A stretch of DNA of 64,000 nucleotides from Ophiura sarsii (lineage: Eukaryota; Echinodermata; Ophiuroidea; Amphilepidida; Ophiuridae): NCBI GenBank assembly GCA_035610835.1, contig CM069456.1, forward strand, positions 27,162,234 to 27,226,233, written 5' to 3'. Shown here piece after piece: positions 21,752 to 30,540 of the stretch; within the stretch, counting starts at the first letter, position 1, and every line of letters begins with the position of its first letter. The notes beneath the pieces are model-generated. The model did no database searches. It was not told the DNA's origin and saw only the letters and a program-made list of their open reading frames with translations. Both the position numbers and the translations under genes were made by a program.

Positions 21752-22428
21752 ATATGTGCGGTGGCATGGGAAAACCCTTCACATGGTCATTTTCTAGCAA
21801 CCTGTTTTCTTTCTTTGACAGAGAGCGTCATACTCTACTGAGTATAGGACTGTTTACATTTTTCAGAATTCCATATAGAACTACAGTTATAATATTTTAA
21901 AGACGGCAAGTTTATACGCAACACTAAAATTGAAACTGACAATTCAAAGGTTCAAACTTCATGTACACAAAATCTTTTAAATTCTTTGATAATAATAAAA
22001 CTACACTGTTATATCACACAGAATAGCTTGTCATATGAAAAGGTATTTTGATATGAACCTATTTGTTTGCGATTTTATTAACAATTGTAAGTTCTTGAGT
22101 TTCAAAATCTTTACAAAATGTAAGTTGCATAATAGCATGTAAAGTTCAAGAAGGAGTGACCTGGTTCCCATGACGCAAATTTTAGTTCATTCACCTCTGA
22201 TTTGTTGGCAATAAATTTAATAAACAAGGTTCAGAAAAGTACTAAAATAAACTTAACATCTGGAATTTTGCATAAAAAACTCCTGGAGACTAAAGTTCAA
22301 GGTATAATCTCTATCTTGGGACCAAAGTTGGAAAATTGACTTGGAACTCATTTGTAAGAAATATTTTGGTATGACCCAGATATAACACTAGCGACTTCCG
22401 ACAGGTTTTCCAATACCACCACACATAT
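21752..22428. mobile_element. MITE with ATATGTGYGGTGG ends, uninterrupted copy
   Basis: ATATGTGCGGTGGCATGGG at the left is complemented by CCAATACCACCACACATAT at the right. The same element lies at 32798-34349, where a LINE has inserted into it. This copy serves as the empty site for that insertion. Non-coding. Confidence 0.75.
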
Positions 22429-23223
22429 ATGTTGCAGTTTGGGAAAATCTTCCCAAGTTCAAGTGCTTTCCATATTGGTCAAGTCGATAACATAACATGA
22501 CATAACATTGATATTTATAAGGTGCTTTACCAGCTAGATCACAGAACTCAAATGATTGCAACGAAACTGAGAGATGTTGTCAGTTTCTTTTATAGTACAA
22601 GGGAGATTGTTCCATGACTGTGGACCAGCTGCACTGAATAATTTCAGACCCAAGACTTTGTTTGTTCTTGATATCATGTTCAGAGAATCTGTTCTTCCGT
22701 TATTCGTTCTTGAGAATGGGGAATAATTTGATTCCTTTTGGAAATGATTTCTGGAGGAAAATGCACCGTAGCCAGGTAGTGCTGTGTTATCATTTTGAAA
22801 TAAGCACAGTCGTGTGGGATTACATGGATTTGTTCAGAGCATGAAAGGCCGGGAATAATGTAATATAATTAGAATTTCCAGAAACCGATTCACAGCTCGT
22901 ATATCATTTTTAAAGCTAAAAATGATCTGCTTCATCTAAATATTTGTATTAGTCTTTTTTTGAGACCCTACATAACAAATTAAAACCCAAATGACTATTG
23001 TGATGTAATAGAAAAAAGGGTCATAACAAGATGCTCAGCCCAGTACAATGACAGATAATCAGACATCTGTTTTCAGAATATATTATGGATGAAAATCTGT
23101 GGCCGTTATGATCCACAATAATGGAAAATAAAAATGAAATTTAAATGTATTTTTAACCTTTTGTACCCATCCTAGTTCATATTATTATTTGATTTGTGAT
23201 CATGGATTGTTTTTCTCTCGCAG
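22429..23223. other. Intron 9 end, nothing definite
   Basis: Intronic sequence between the MITE and exon 10. No convincing gene or complete element seen; ATAACATGACATAACATTGA near 22489 is a short local repeat. Confidence 0.4.
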
Positions 23224-23342
23224 AATACGTAATCTTCAGAACCAGGCCAAGAGATTCAAGGTAGAGACCAATGCCAAACAGCTTCATATGACTGGTATTG
23301 CTGTCCTTCATAAAGATGTCAACGTCATTGTAGTGGAAGGAG
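23224..23342 (+). CDS. PRPF3: PRPF3 exon 10 (intact copy)
   Basis: The acceptor TTTTTCTCTCGCAG precedes 119 nt reading [20 protein letters not shown] then [20 protein letters not shown], close to human [20 protein letters not shown]. The donor GTTAGT at 23343 is the same variant as at exon 5. It enters two bases into a codon and leaves in phase 1, joining exactly to exon 11. A second copy of this exon starts 32 nt downstream and is broken by a DIRS element. This copy has no stop and is the one used in the 687-residue model. Confidence 0.93.
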
Positions 23343-23374
23343 GTTAGTATGATATATAAGGGTTTTAGATACAG

Positions 23375-23382
23375 AATACGTA
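23375..23382 (+). pseudogene. Second copy of PRPF3 exon 10, left piece
   Basis: AATACGTA preceded by an acceptor-like TAGATACAG. These are the first eight bases of exon 10 again. They are cut from the remaining 111 bases at 30370-30480 by the DIRS insertion. Confidence 0.75.
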
Positions 23383-23572
23383 GACTCCCCTGTCGAACTG
23401 CTTTCCGGTTCGATGTTTTGATCTGACTCATTTGCATCTTTCCCGGAGATGCGGGCATTCCAAACTGAACTATTTCCAATATTTCAAACTAGAAACACGG
23501 GTCGCACCGACGTGACGTCACCCCATGTCACGCGCCAGCCCGTCACCTAAATTTCGCTTGGACACCTCGAAA
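23383..23572. repeat. DIRS left inverted terminal repeat
   Basis: Starts GACTCCCCTGTCGAACTG and runs to CGCTTGGACACCTCGAAA. From TTCGATGTTTTGATCTGACT inward it is almost identical to the complement of the right repeat. The outermost 30 bp differ between the two ends (CTGCTTTCCGG here, CCTGCTTACCGTTG at the right). Confidence 0.92.
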
Positions 23573-24265
23573 GACGTGTTTCTGTCGGAGCTCCCGTATA
23601 ACTGGATTTTAGGATCTTGAGTTGAGAGTTTGTCACGTGGCGTGCCTAATTCGTGTGGGTGATAAGTTTCCTGGATTTTATACGCTTAAAATCGGCTCGT
23701 TTTAGTTTCATTTCGGACCTTTTAAGTACCAAAATTCATTTAAAAACTGAACGTAAAATTCTAATTTTCCGAGGAGTCCGCCATTTTACTTGTGACGTAT
23801 ACAATATGGCGGCTCTTTGTTTTTAGTAATAATATTTTTCCGCAAGTCCGGATACGCTTTGGATCTTTATTGAACTCGTACTGGATCGCTGGGATTATTA
23901 TTTGTGATGGACGATATCGTTTATGGATCTTGGTGATGTATCTTTATATAAATCGATGTAGTCTGTGTAATGTAGTTATTAACGTGTATACCTATTTTAT
24001 GTATCCTTACAGCTTTACGTAAGCCCTCTGTGACATATTATAGTTGAGTCACGGATAATCCCCCCAGTGGTAGATAATTCCGTGTTATATATACGCGTTT
24101 GACTGAATTTGTATCTTTATTCACTACATCAATAGATTGATTATAATTCGTCTTACTACATTACTGAATCAGCCCAGCAGCTTAGTACTTTTCGCCGCTT
24201 AGCGCTTGGTTTATTACCTATCTACGTTCTACTTATACAGTGTTCTGTGTTTACATAATCCAATC

Positions 24266-26755
24266 ATGTCGCACCAATGTTCCGAGTGCCCTGTTCTTAT
24301 CCCCGATTGGGATTTACATGTATTATGTCTTGCCCACCGATCGTGCTCTCGAGCAGATCAGTGTGATTCCTTTTGTAAGGGTCTTACTCCTGGTCACTTT
24401 GATGCCTTGGAGAAGGGTTTTACTAAGGGTTTACGCACTCGCAGTATCAGTATTGTTAATGTTGTAGGTAGAAAGTCCGTTGGTACGCCCGACGGCCTCC
24501 TTCTCACGGGGGAGGGGAGCTCTGTAACAGGAGCTTCCGTGGCTGTTTCAGCTAACGATCAGGCTCGGTCTGATCGGCATGTAGAAACGGTCGGCGTGAG
24601 TGGTGGAAAGACGGGACTGGTCCCCGTTAAGTACGCTACTCCGTCAGGCGAGCTAGGCGAAAGCTCGGGGGTTATGTCGACCCCTGAGTTAGTACCTTTC
24701 ACGCCGGGTGCCAGTAGCAGCGGTCCGAGAGAATCGGTGCCCGCAGCTACGGCGCTTTCTGCCAGTGAGAGTGTGGGGTTCGCCCCCGCACTAGTAGCTG
24801 GTTCGCTGGCGGTGGGAGTTGCCCTAGCTACCTCTGGTAGTATGGGTACACCTACCAGCCAGTCGGTGGTAACAACGATGGCGGGCGGCCCTGAGCCTGC
24901 CGTTGTTTGTTCCGCTAGTAGAACTCTCCGAGATCTACCCCCGCCCCCCGGTTTTCCTGTCGGCTTACGATTAGCCACGGTTGATAACCAGGGAGGGATT
25001 AGTCATAATCGCCCTATTCAGGCAGGATTGAGTGCTCACTCGTCCACGCCGAATGGTGGTATTATGTCTAGTGGATTTGCCAGTCATTATCCTCCCGGTC
25101 ATGGTGACCGAGGATTAGGACAAGCTTATCCCATGATGAGTACCATTCCAACTGCTTCGGTGGTCACGGATAATACTCATGCGTTCTATTCTAACGCTCC
25201 TATGCAGCAACATGCTATGTTGCAGCAAGGGGGGGGTGTGAGTGGTTACGCAACAGCGGCAGGCGGTATGCAGAGTGCAGGGCCCTGGGCCCAGTACCAA
25301 GCATATCAGCCTTGGGCGCAAGCACCAGCATGGCAAGGGTCGTACAACCCTTTGCTTACGCAGGCTGCTAGCCCTCCCGCTTATCCGTACGGTGTAGGAG
25401 CTTGGCAGTACGGACAGCCGCCGGGTATGGTTTACCCGTGGCAGTCTGGACAGCCAGCCGGTATGCAACTCGCCTCTCAGGCGCAGTATGCACCGCCTCC
25501 TCAAGTTCCGTCGGTAGTTAGTGCTGGGAATCCTACGGTGAACCCTGTTCGCCCGGATCTCGGCGGGAGTATCCCCTCTTCATCAGTACCAATCCAAGTC
25601 CCTGTGCCGGTTGCCGGCGTGGTGGATATGGATTTGTGTTCGGATGATGCCCGTCCAGAGAGTGAGGATGAATCCGGGTCGGATTCGTCTGACTCTTCGG
25701 CCGAGGGAAAGGGATCGGGAGAGGATGATGAGTCGGATTCCGACGAATCGGTACCTCTACCCCCGCTACCAGCTGAGGAGAGAGCTAATGGCTTTCCGTT
25801 AGACACGCACTCGATCCTGTCCCGCGTTGCGCGGGACCTAGGCATAGCCTACGAGTCGCGTCGTCCAGCGGTCACACCTAGTGTGTTTAGCGCTACGTGT
25901 CCATTACTCTCAGAATCAGTTGAGCCAGCGCTGACTCTTCCTGCAGACTTGGCGTCTGTCTGGGAGGCGGCGAAATCTCCTCCGTCTAAGAAGGCCTACA
26001 AGAAGGGCTGTCTAGTGACCGACGATGATTTCAATACGTATCTCAAGGTGCCTACCATGGACCCAGAAATACAAAAACGCCTACCAGTTGAGGGAAAAGC
26101 TCATGATCACGGAACGTACTCCCCGTATTGGGAGGAGTGTCTAAAGTCGGTTGACAGTCGCTTGCGGGCGTCTATCAGACTTTCTGCATTCAGTTCTACC
26201 GTTGCGGAACACCTTACCAGGTTGACTGCTTCAGGATCAGACTCGGCGTCGGAGATTGCTCGTGAGGCGTATCTGTTGTCAGATCTCTCTCACAAATCCT
26301 TGCAGTCTTCGATGTCCGCGGCTCACAGGCTTACATCTCTACGCCAATCGAACGCTCTCTCCCTCCTGAGCGCGACCTATGGGCAGCAGTTCGCTGACTC
26401 GCTCAATAAGGTCGAGCTCTCTACTCAGGGATTTCTTTTCGGAAACCGTTTCTGCGAGCTGGTAGAACAGCGAGCTAGAGAGGTTCTCGATGAGAAGTCA
26501 CTGGTAGATACGGAGGCGGCGTTGAAGAGCCAGAAGAGGAGGAAGAAATCGAAGAAATCTGGTAAACGGAGATCTTCGACGAAACCTTCCACTTCGGGTT
26601 CTTCTGGTGCGGTACCTTCAGTAGCCTTGCCCGCTGCCGCTTCGACTCCTTCCGGTGGGAAGAGACGTCGTGGTGGACGGGGGAAGACTTCTGGTCCAGC
26701 AGCGTCTAAGGGCAGTAAGCGCCCTAAGACCTCTGGTAAGAAGTCAACTCCCTGA
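24266..26755 (+). CDS. DIRS gag-like protein
   Basis: The ATG at 24266 opens about 829 residues. The N-terminus MSHQCSECPVLIPDWDLH has a Cys/His cluster (C5, C8, H18, C21, H24, C27, C33, C37) of the type found in DIRS gag proteins, a probable zinc-binding fold. The middle is Gly/Pro/Ser/Gln-rich, then an acidic Ser/Asp/Glu block at about 470-500. A helical C-terminal region with NRFCELVEQRAREVLDE follows, then a strongly basic tail (KRRKKSKKSGKRR, GGKRRRGGRGK). Presumed structural or nucleic-acid packaging role, by analogy with DIRS family members. It ends at TGA 26753-26755. The reading frame then stays open without a further stop into the recombinase frame. The frame also extends 20 codons upstream of the ATG. 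Confidence 0.85.
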   Translation: MSHQCSECPVLIPDWDLHVLCLAHRSCSRADQCDSFCKGLTPGHFDALEKGFTKGLRTRSISIVNVVGRKSVGTPDGLLLTGEGSSVTGASVAVSANDQARSDRHVETVGVSGGKTGLVPVKYATPSGELGESSGVMSTPELVPFTPGASSSGPRESVPAATALSASESVGFAPALVAGSLAVGVALATSGSMGTPTSQSVVTTMAGGPEPAVVCSASRTLRDLPPPPGFPVGLRLATVDNQGGISHNRPIQAGLSAHSSTPNGGIMSSGFASHYPPGHGDRGLGQAYPMMSTIPTASVVTDNTHAFYSNAPMQQHAMLQQGGGVSGYATAAGGMQSAGPWAQYQAYQPWAQAPAWQGSYNPLLTQAASPPAYPYGVGAWQYGQPPGMVYPWQSGQPAGMQLASQAQYAPPPQVPSVVSAGNPTVNPVRPDLGGSIPSSSVPIQVPVPVAGVVDMDLCSDDARPESEDESGSDSSDSSAEGKGSGEDDESDSDESVPLPPLPAEERANGFPLDTHSILSRVARDLGIAYESRRPAVTPSVFSATCPLLSESVEPALTLPADLASVWEAAKSPPSKKAYKKGCLVTDDDFNTYLKVPTMDPEIQKRLPVEGKAHDHGTYSPYWEECLKSVDSRLRASIRLSAFSSTVAEHLTRLTASGSDSASEIAREAYLLSDLSHKSLQSSMSAAHRLTSLRQSNALSLLSATYGQQFADSLNKVELSTQGFLFGNRFCELVEQRAREVLDEKSLVDTEAALKSQKRRKKSKKSGKRRSSTKPSTSGSSGAVPSVALPAAASTPSGGKRRRGGRGKTSGPAASKGSKRPKTSGKKSTP

Positions 26756-28868
26756 GGGCGCGGCGCCTGCCATCCACTCGTCCGGGGAGCTCTTAGCTCC
26801 TCTGCAGACGGTGGTGTCACCGGTGGACTCATATCCACCGGTGGGCGGGCGCTTGCTTCAGTTCAGCGCGGAATGGATCACCATTTCGCCGTCCAACTGG
26901 CTTCTGGAGACGGTAGAGCGGGGTTACAAGATCGAGTTTACTCTCACCCCGCCACCGCACTCGCGTCGCAGGCAAACACATTTGCCAGCCGACAGAGTAC
27001 TTCGATCACTCCTGTTGAACGAGGTAGCGTCCCTTGTGGACAAGAGGGCCATAGTTCCTGTCTTCCCCCCGTTTCACGGGGGTTTTTGGTCTACGTTTTT
27101 CCTAGCACCAAAGAAGACAGGCGACTGGAGACCAATTCTCAACTTGAAGCCGCTGAACAGGTTTATCAAACCTCAGCGCTTCAGGATGGAAACATTGGCC
27201 TCCGTCCTCCGCTGCCCGATCAAAGGCTGTTGGGCAGCGTCCTTGGACCTCAAGGATGCTTACCTTCACGTTCCGATTGCTCCCAAGGACCAGAAATGGT
27301 TGCGTTTCCAAGTACAAGACCAGGCGTACATGTTCACATGTCTGCCCTTCGGCCTCTCCACAGCGCCCAGGGTGTTTACCCGGGTAGTGAGAGAGGTGGG
27401 AGCATACTTGAGACGCCGGGGCGTCAACATTTGTCAGTATCTGGACGATTGGCTGGTGTATGCGAAGTCTCGAGAAGAGACAGCGCACCACATACAGCTA
27501 GTCATCCAGGTGATTACGCGACTGGGTTTTGTAGTGAACTACAAGAAATCCAATCTCGTTCCGACACAGTCTCCGATATACCTCGGGGCACGACTAGACC
27601 TGTCGAAGGGTCAGGTTATGCCTTCCCTGGCACGAGTACACAACATGGCTGCCTGCGCTCGAATCCTAGCGGAAGCGAGTGTGGCGCCGGCGGTAGCATG
27701 GCTCAAAGTATTGGGCCTCATGGCCAGCATGGTAGATCTGATCCCGCTTTGTCGGTTCCATATGAGGATAATTCAGATTCACCTGCTGGCGCACTACAAG
27801 CCAAGTGTTCACTCAGTGTCCAGAATGGTTCCTATCTCAGACCTGATCAAAGAGGAACTCCACTGGTGGTACCAACCTGCCAACCTGACATCGGGGATGG
27901 TTTTTCCATCTCCGCCGACGAGTCGTGTCATCACGACAGACGCGTCAATGTTGGGTTGGGGAGGCCATTGGCTAGACAACCGCGCCTTCGGCCGGTGGTC
28001 AAGCATAGAGGCTCAGGTACACATCAACCTGCTCGAACTTTGGGCAGTGGAGAAGACTCTCCAATGGTTCGAATCCGATCTACAGGGACACAGTGTCCTT
28101 GTCCAGACGGACAACTCGACGGTGGTAGCTTACCTGAACAGGGAGGGCGGGACAAGATCTCCCACCCTCTGTTGCCACACCATGAGACTCATAACATGGT
28201 GTCGAGATCACCAGATCACCCTGCGGGCGATTCACATCGCGGGTGTCACAAACATCCTTGCAGACGATCTTTCCAGGGGACGAACGTCCGACCCCACGGA
28301 GATATCGTTAGCACCTCAGATAGCACAGACAATCTTTGTACGATTTTGTCACCCAGCGATCGACCTGTTTGCGTCATACCAGAACAAACAGCTACCGGTG
28401 TATTGCTCTCGGACTCGCGATCCGAGGGCGTACGCCGCAGACGCTCTATCAGTGGATTGGACGGGACTGACGGCTTACGCCTTCCCCCCAATATCGCTGC
28501 TTCCAAAAGTGGTAGAAAAGGTGGCAAGAGACGACTGTTACGTCCTGCTCATAGCCCCTTTCTGGCCGAAACACGTGTGGTTTCGTCCAATGGTAGATCT
28601 TCTTGTGGGTCGCCCCATGTTGCTACCTCCACTTCAGGACCTGCTCAGGCAGGGAGTTCACGGCGAATTCCTTCCAAACGAGCACCTACAGTTGACTGTT
28701 TGGCCATTATCCGGCAACGATGCCAGGAGAAAGGCTTTTCTCAAAGGTCTGCAGGCTTGGTCGCCTCGGGTCGACGCCAATCCACGCTCAAGACATATTC
28801 TAAGCGTTTGGCTCCCTACTACGAGTGGTGTAATGAGAGAGGTATCTCTCCCACTCGAGCAGATGTAA
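26655..28868 (+). CDS. DIRS reverse transcriptase / RNase H / Dam-like methyltransferase
   Basis: The frame overlaps the gag end by 101 nt in the +1 frame and has no ATG before the RT domain, so it probably depends on a frameshift or non-AUG start. After the DIRS-typical PVGGRLLQFSAEW come WRPILNLKPLNRFI, SLDLKDAYLHVPI, FTCLPFGLSTAPRVF and the catalytic YLDDWLV at about residue 262. RNase H follows with acidic residues in TTDAS (about 428), LLELWAV, QTDNSTVVAYL and ADDLSR. The C-terminal part, IDLFASYQNKQLPVYCSRTR to AYAFPPISLLPKVV and APFWP, resembles the Dam-type methyltransferase-like domain of DIRS elements. It is uninterrupted, so the enzyme may be functional. Confidence 0.92.
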   Translation: MGRDVVVDGGRLLVQQRLRAVSALRPLVRSQLPEGAAPAIHSSGELLAPLQTVVSPVDSYPPVGGRLLQFSAEWITISPSNWLLETVERGYKIEFTLTPPPHSRRRQTHLPADRVLRSLLLNEVASLVDKRAIVPVFPPFHGGFWSTFFLAPKKTGDWRPILNLKPLNRFIKPQRFRMETLASVLRCPIKGCWAASLDLKDAYLHVPIAPKDQKWLRFQVQDQAYMFTCLPFGLSTAPRVFTRVVREVGAYLRRRGVNICQYLDDWLVYAKSREETAHHIQLVIQVITRLGFVVNYKKSNLVPTQSPIYLGARLDLSKGQVMPSLARVHNMAACARILAEASVAPAVAWLKVLGLMASMVDLIPLCRFHMRIIQIHLLAHYKPSVHSVSRMVPISDLIKEELHWWYQPANLTSGMVFPSPPTSRVITTDASMLGWGGHWLDNRAFGRWSSIEAQVHINLLELWAVEKTLQWFESDLQGHSVLVQTDNSTVVAYLNREGGTRSPTLCCHTMRLITWCRDHQITLRAIHIAGVTNILADDLSRGRTSDPTEISLAPQIAQTIFVRFCHPAIDLFASYQNKQLPVYCSRTRDPRAYAADALSVDWTGLTAYAFPPISLLPKVVEKVARDDCYVLLIAPFWPKHVWFRPMVDLLVGRPMLLPPLQDLLRQGVHGEFLPNEHLQLTVWPLSGNDARRKAFLKGLQAWSPRVDANPRSRHILSVWLPTTSGVMREVSLPLEQM

Positions 28869-29749
28869 ATAGCATTTCGCTATTTTTAACTGAGAGGTTT
28901 GATTCAGGACTCCAGGCAGCTACTGTCCGGAATTATAAGTCCGCGATCATGTCAGTCCACGTAGGTTTTGAGGACGGATCCACTGTCAATGATGGCGGTG
29001 AGATCGGTCTTCTACTGAAGGGGATGTTCAACGAGAGGCCACCAGTCAGGAAGATCGTACCTGCCTGGGAACTTAACACTGTTCTCGAGTACATTAAGGG
29101 TCCGCCTTTTGAGCCTATGGCGAAAGCGACCCTCAAAAATATTACTCTTAAGACTGTTATTCTCGTGGCCCTTGCTTCTGCGCAAAGGTCTTCTGAACTT
29201 CATGCATTGTCATTTTCTTCAATGTCTCTTTCTCGCGCGGGTGTGACAATGTCTTTTGTTCCTGGCTTTGTAGCCAAGAACGAGACTAGTTCGCACTCGT
29301 ACTCCACCCTTTACCTTCCTTCCCTCAGTGCCGGATCATCTGTGCACGATGATAGGTTATGGTGCCCCGTTCGCTGTCTAAGGTATTACTCAGATAGGAC
29401 GTCCGGAGTGCGAGGTAAAAACAATGATCAACTTTTTTTGACGCACTCCGAGCCACATAAGCCTGCGGCGAAAAGTACTATTGCTCGCTGGCTGGTTCAG
29501 GTAGTCAAAGACTCTAACGCAATTATTAATGACGAGCGTGTTACGGCACACTCAACACGAAGTATTGCTACCTCATGGGCCTACCACCGGGGGTTGTCCG
29601 TGAGAGAGATATGTGAGGCCGTTTCATGGAAGGCCACCTCTACGTTTTCCGCTGCCTACTACAGGAGCATTAACGGAAACTCGCTCAGGGGCCAATTCGC
29701 CCGCAAGGTTCTAGCCGGACCAGTTGCGGGCAGAAATCCAAGAAATTAG
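26873..29749 (+). CDS. DIRS tyrosine recombinase
   Basis: The C-terminal 320 residues form a tyrosine recombinase that would integrate the circular DNA intermediate. The core-binding part starts STLKTYSKRLAPYYEWCNER. The catalytic set is visible: Arg772 in SAQRSSEL, His893 and Arg896 in TAHSTRSIATSWA, and a tyrosine (929 or 930) in FSAAYYRSI. The frame has an ATG at 26873 and is open for 958 codons, the first 660 or so running over the RT/RNase H frame in another phase. It lies in the same frame as gag, 39 sense codons after the gag TGA. The true start is uncertain: the ATG at 26873, readthrough of the gag TGA, or an internal ATG near the domain. Confidence 0.92.
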   Translation: MDHHFAVQLASGDGRAGLQDRVYSHPATALASQANTFASRQSTSITPVERGSVPCGQEGHSSCLPPVSRGFLVYVFPSTKEDRRLETNSQLEAAEQVYQTSALQDGNIGLRPPLPDQRLLGSVLGPQGCLPSRSDCSQGPEMVAFPSTRPGVHVHMSALRPLHSAQGVYPGSERGGSILETPGRQHLSVSGRLAGVCEVSRRDSAPHTASHPGDYATGFCSELQEIQSRSDTVSDIPRGTTRPVEGSGYAFPGTSTQHGCLRSNPSGSECGAGGSMAQSIGPHGQHGRSDPALSVPYEDNSDSPAGALQAKCSLSVQNGSYLRPDQRGTPLVVPTCQPDIGDGFSISADESCHHDRRVNVGLGRPLARQPRLRPVVKHRGSGTHQPARTLGSGEDSPMVRIRSTGTQCPCPDGQLDGGSLPEQGGRDKISHPLLPHHETHNMVSRSPDHPAGDSHRGCHKHPCRRSFQGTNVRPHGDIVSTSDSTDNLCTILSPSDRPVCVIPEQTATGVLLSDSRSEGVRRRRSISGLDGTDGLRLPPNIAASKSGRKGGKRRLLRPAHSPFLAETRVVSSNGRSSCGSPHVATSTSGPAQAGSSRRIPSKRAPTVDCLAIIRQRCQEKGFSQRSAGLVASGRRQSTLKTYSKRLAPYYEWCNERGISPTRADVNSISLFLTERFDSGLQAATVRNYKSAIMSVHVGFEDGSTVNDGGEIGLLLKGMFNERPPVRKIVPAWELNTVLEYIKGPPFEPMAKATLKNITLKTVILVALASAQRSSELHALSFSSMSLSRAGVTMSFVPGFVAKNETSSHSYSTLYLPSLSAGSSVHDDRLWCPVRCLRYYSDRTSGVRGKNNDQLFLTHSEPHKPAAKSTIARWLVQVVKDSNAIINDERVTAHSTRSIATSWAYHRGLSVREICEAVSWKATSTFSAAYYRSINGNSLRGQFARKVLAGPVAGRNPRN

Positions 29750-29974
29750 GTTAGTTGGTCTATCAGTTATTTATTTATAGGTTGAGCTAGGCTTCTCGGG
29801 TTTTGAGTAAAAACGCTAGACTGAAGCTAAGCTTACCGTGGTTCGATTTTCTGGTTCTGACATCAGTAATTATGATGTGGGCCTTTCAAGATCTGATCCT
29901 TTAAATTAATAAATAATATACGCGGTGTTTGGCTTTTTATCGCACCTCCTCCAGGTTCTGTGCTAAACTGGGTT

Positions 29975-30099
29975 GATGCAAATGAGTCAGATCAAAACAT
30001 CGAACCGGAAAGCAGTTCGACAGGGGAGTCTCTCCCAGAACTTATTGTTCTAGGGACTCCCCTGTCGAAGCCTGCTTACCGTTGTTCGATGTTTTGATC
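29975..30099. repeat. DIRS internal complementary region
   Basis: The first half (29975-30031) is the complement of the left end, including GGTTCGATG; the second half (30032-30099) is the complement of the right end with its extension. They meet at GGGGAGTCT-CTCCCAGAA, the complement of the right end joined to the left end. It is thought to template circle formation in DIRS replication. Confidence 0.92.
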
Positions 30100-30150
30100 G
30101 CCCGGCCGCCCTAAGCCCCCTGCGACAAAAAGCAGAAGTAGTTTGGATTA

Positions 30151-30368
30151 TTTCGAGGTAGTCCAAGCGAAATTTGGGTGACGGGCTGGCGCGTGACATG
30201 GGGTGACGTCACGTCGGTGCGACCCGTGTTTCTAGTTTGAAATATTGGAAATAGTTCAGTTTGGAATGCCCGCATCTCCGGGAAAGATGCAAATGAGTCA
30301 GATCAAAACATCGAACAACGGTAAGCAGGCTTCGACAGGGGAGTCCCTAGAACAATAAGTTCTGGGAG
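30151..30368. repeat. DIRS right inverted terminal repeat with extension
   Basis: The complement of the left repeat from TTTCGAGG through TTTTGATC region, ending TCGACAGGGGAGTC and then a 22-bp extension CTAGAACAATAAGTTCTGGG AG not present at the left end. A right-end extension of similar size is known in Dictyostelium DIRS-1. Confidence 0.9.
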
Positions 30369-30369
30369 A

Positions 30370-30480
30370 ATCTTTAGAACCAGGCCAAGAGATTCAAGGC
30401 GGAGACCAATGCTAAACAGTTTCATATGACTGGTATTGCTGTCCTTCATAAAGATGTCAACGTCATTGTAGTGGAGGGAG
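30370..30480 (+). pseudogene. Second copy of PRPF3 exon 10, right piece
   Basis: Joined to 23375-23382 this rebuilds a 119-nt copy of exon 10, about 95 percent identical, with no indel and followed by the same GTTAGTATG donor. Differences include CAG to TAG (a stop at the second Gln of NLQNQ), a Val to Ala change, a Leu to Phe change and silent changes. Homology falls away within about ten bases outside the exon. It cannot encode the protein now, because of the stop and the DIRS insertion. It was either a mutually exclusive alternative exon or a tandem duplicate. Confidence 0.9.
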
Positions 30481-30540
30481 GTTAGTATGCCAAGTGTGTA
30501 AACACCTAACACAACAAGTTCCTGACCAGGTGCTTTTGTG

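Larger units (their letters stand above)
23383..30368 (+). mobile_element. Complete DIRS retrotransposon in PRPF3 intron 10
   Basis: DIRS elements copy through RNA, make a circular DNA and integrate with a tyrosine recombinase, so they leave no target duplication. All hallmarks are visible. Inverted terminal repeats of about 190 bp lie at 23383-23572 and 30151-30368, the right one extended by about 22 bp. An internal complementary region at 29975-30099 copies the joined right and left ends. There are three overlapping long frames (gag, RT/RNase H/methyltransferase-like, recombinase), all open. Flanks: ...AATACGT-A before and A-ATCTTTAG after, restoring exon sequence with only one A shared between element junction and target. 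Sense orientation to PRPF3. The clean frames suggest recent activity. Confidence 0.95.

Noticed and set aside
24559..26838. Antisense open frames across the DIRS gag region
   Set aside because: Shadows of a GC-rich sense frame; no motifs.
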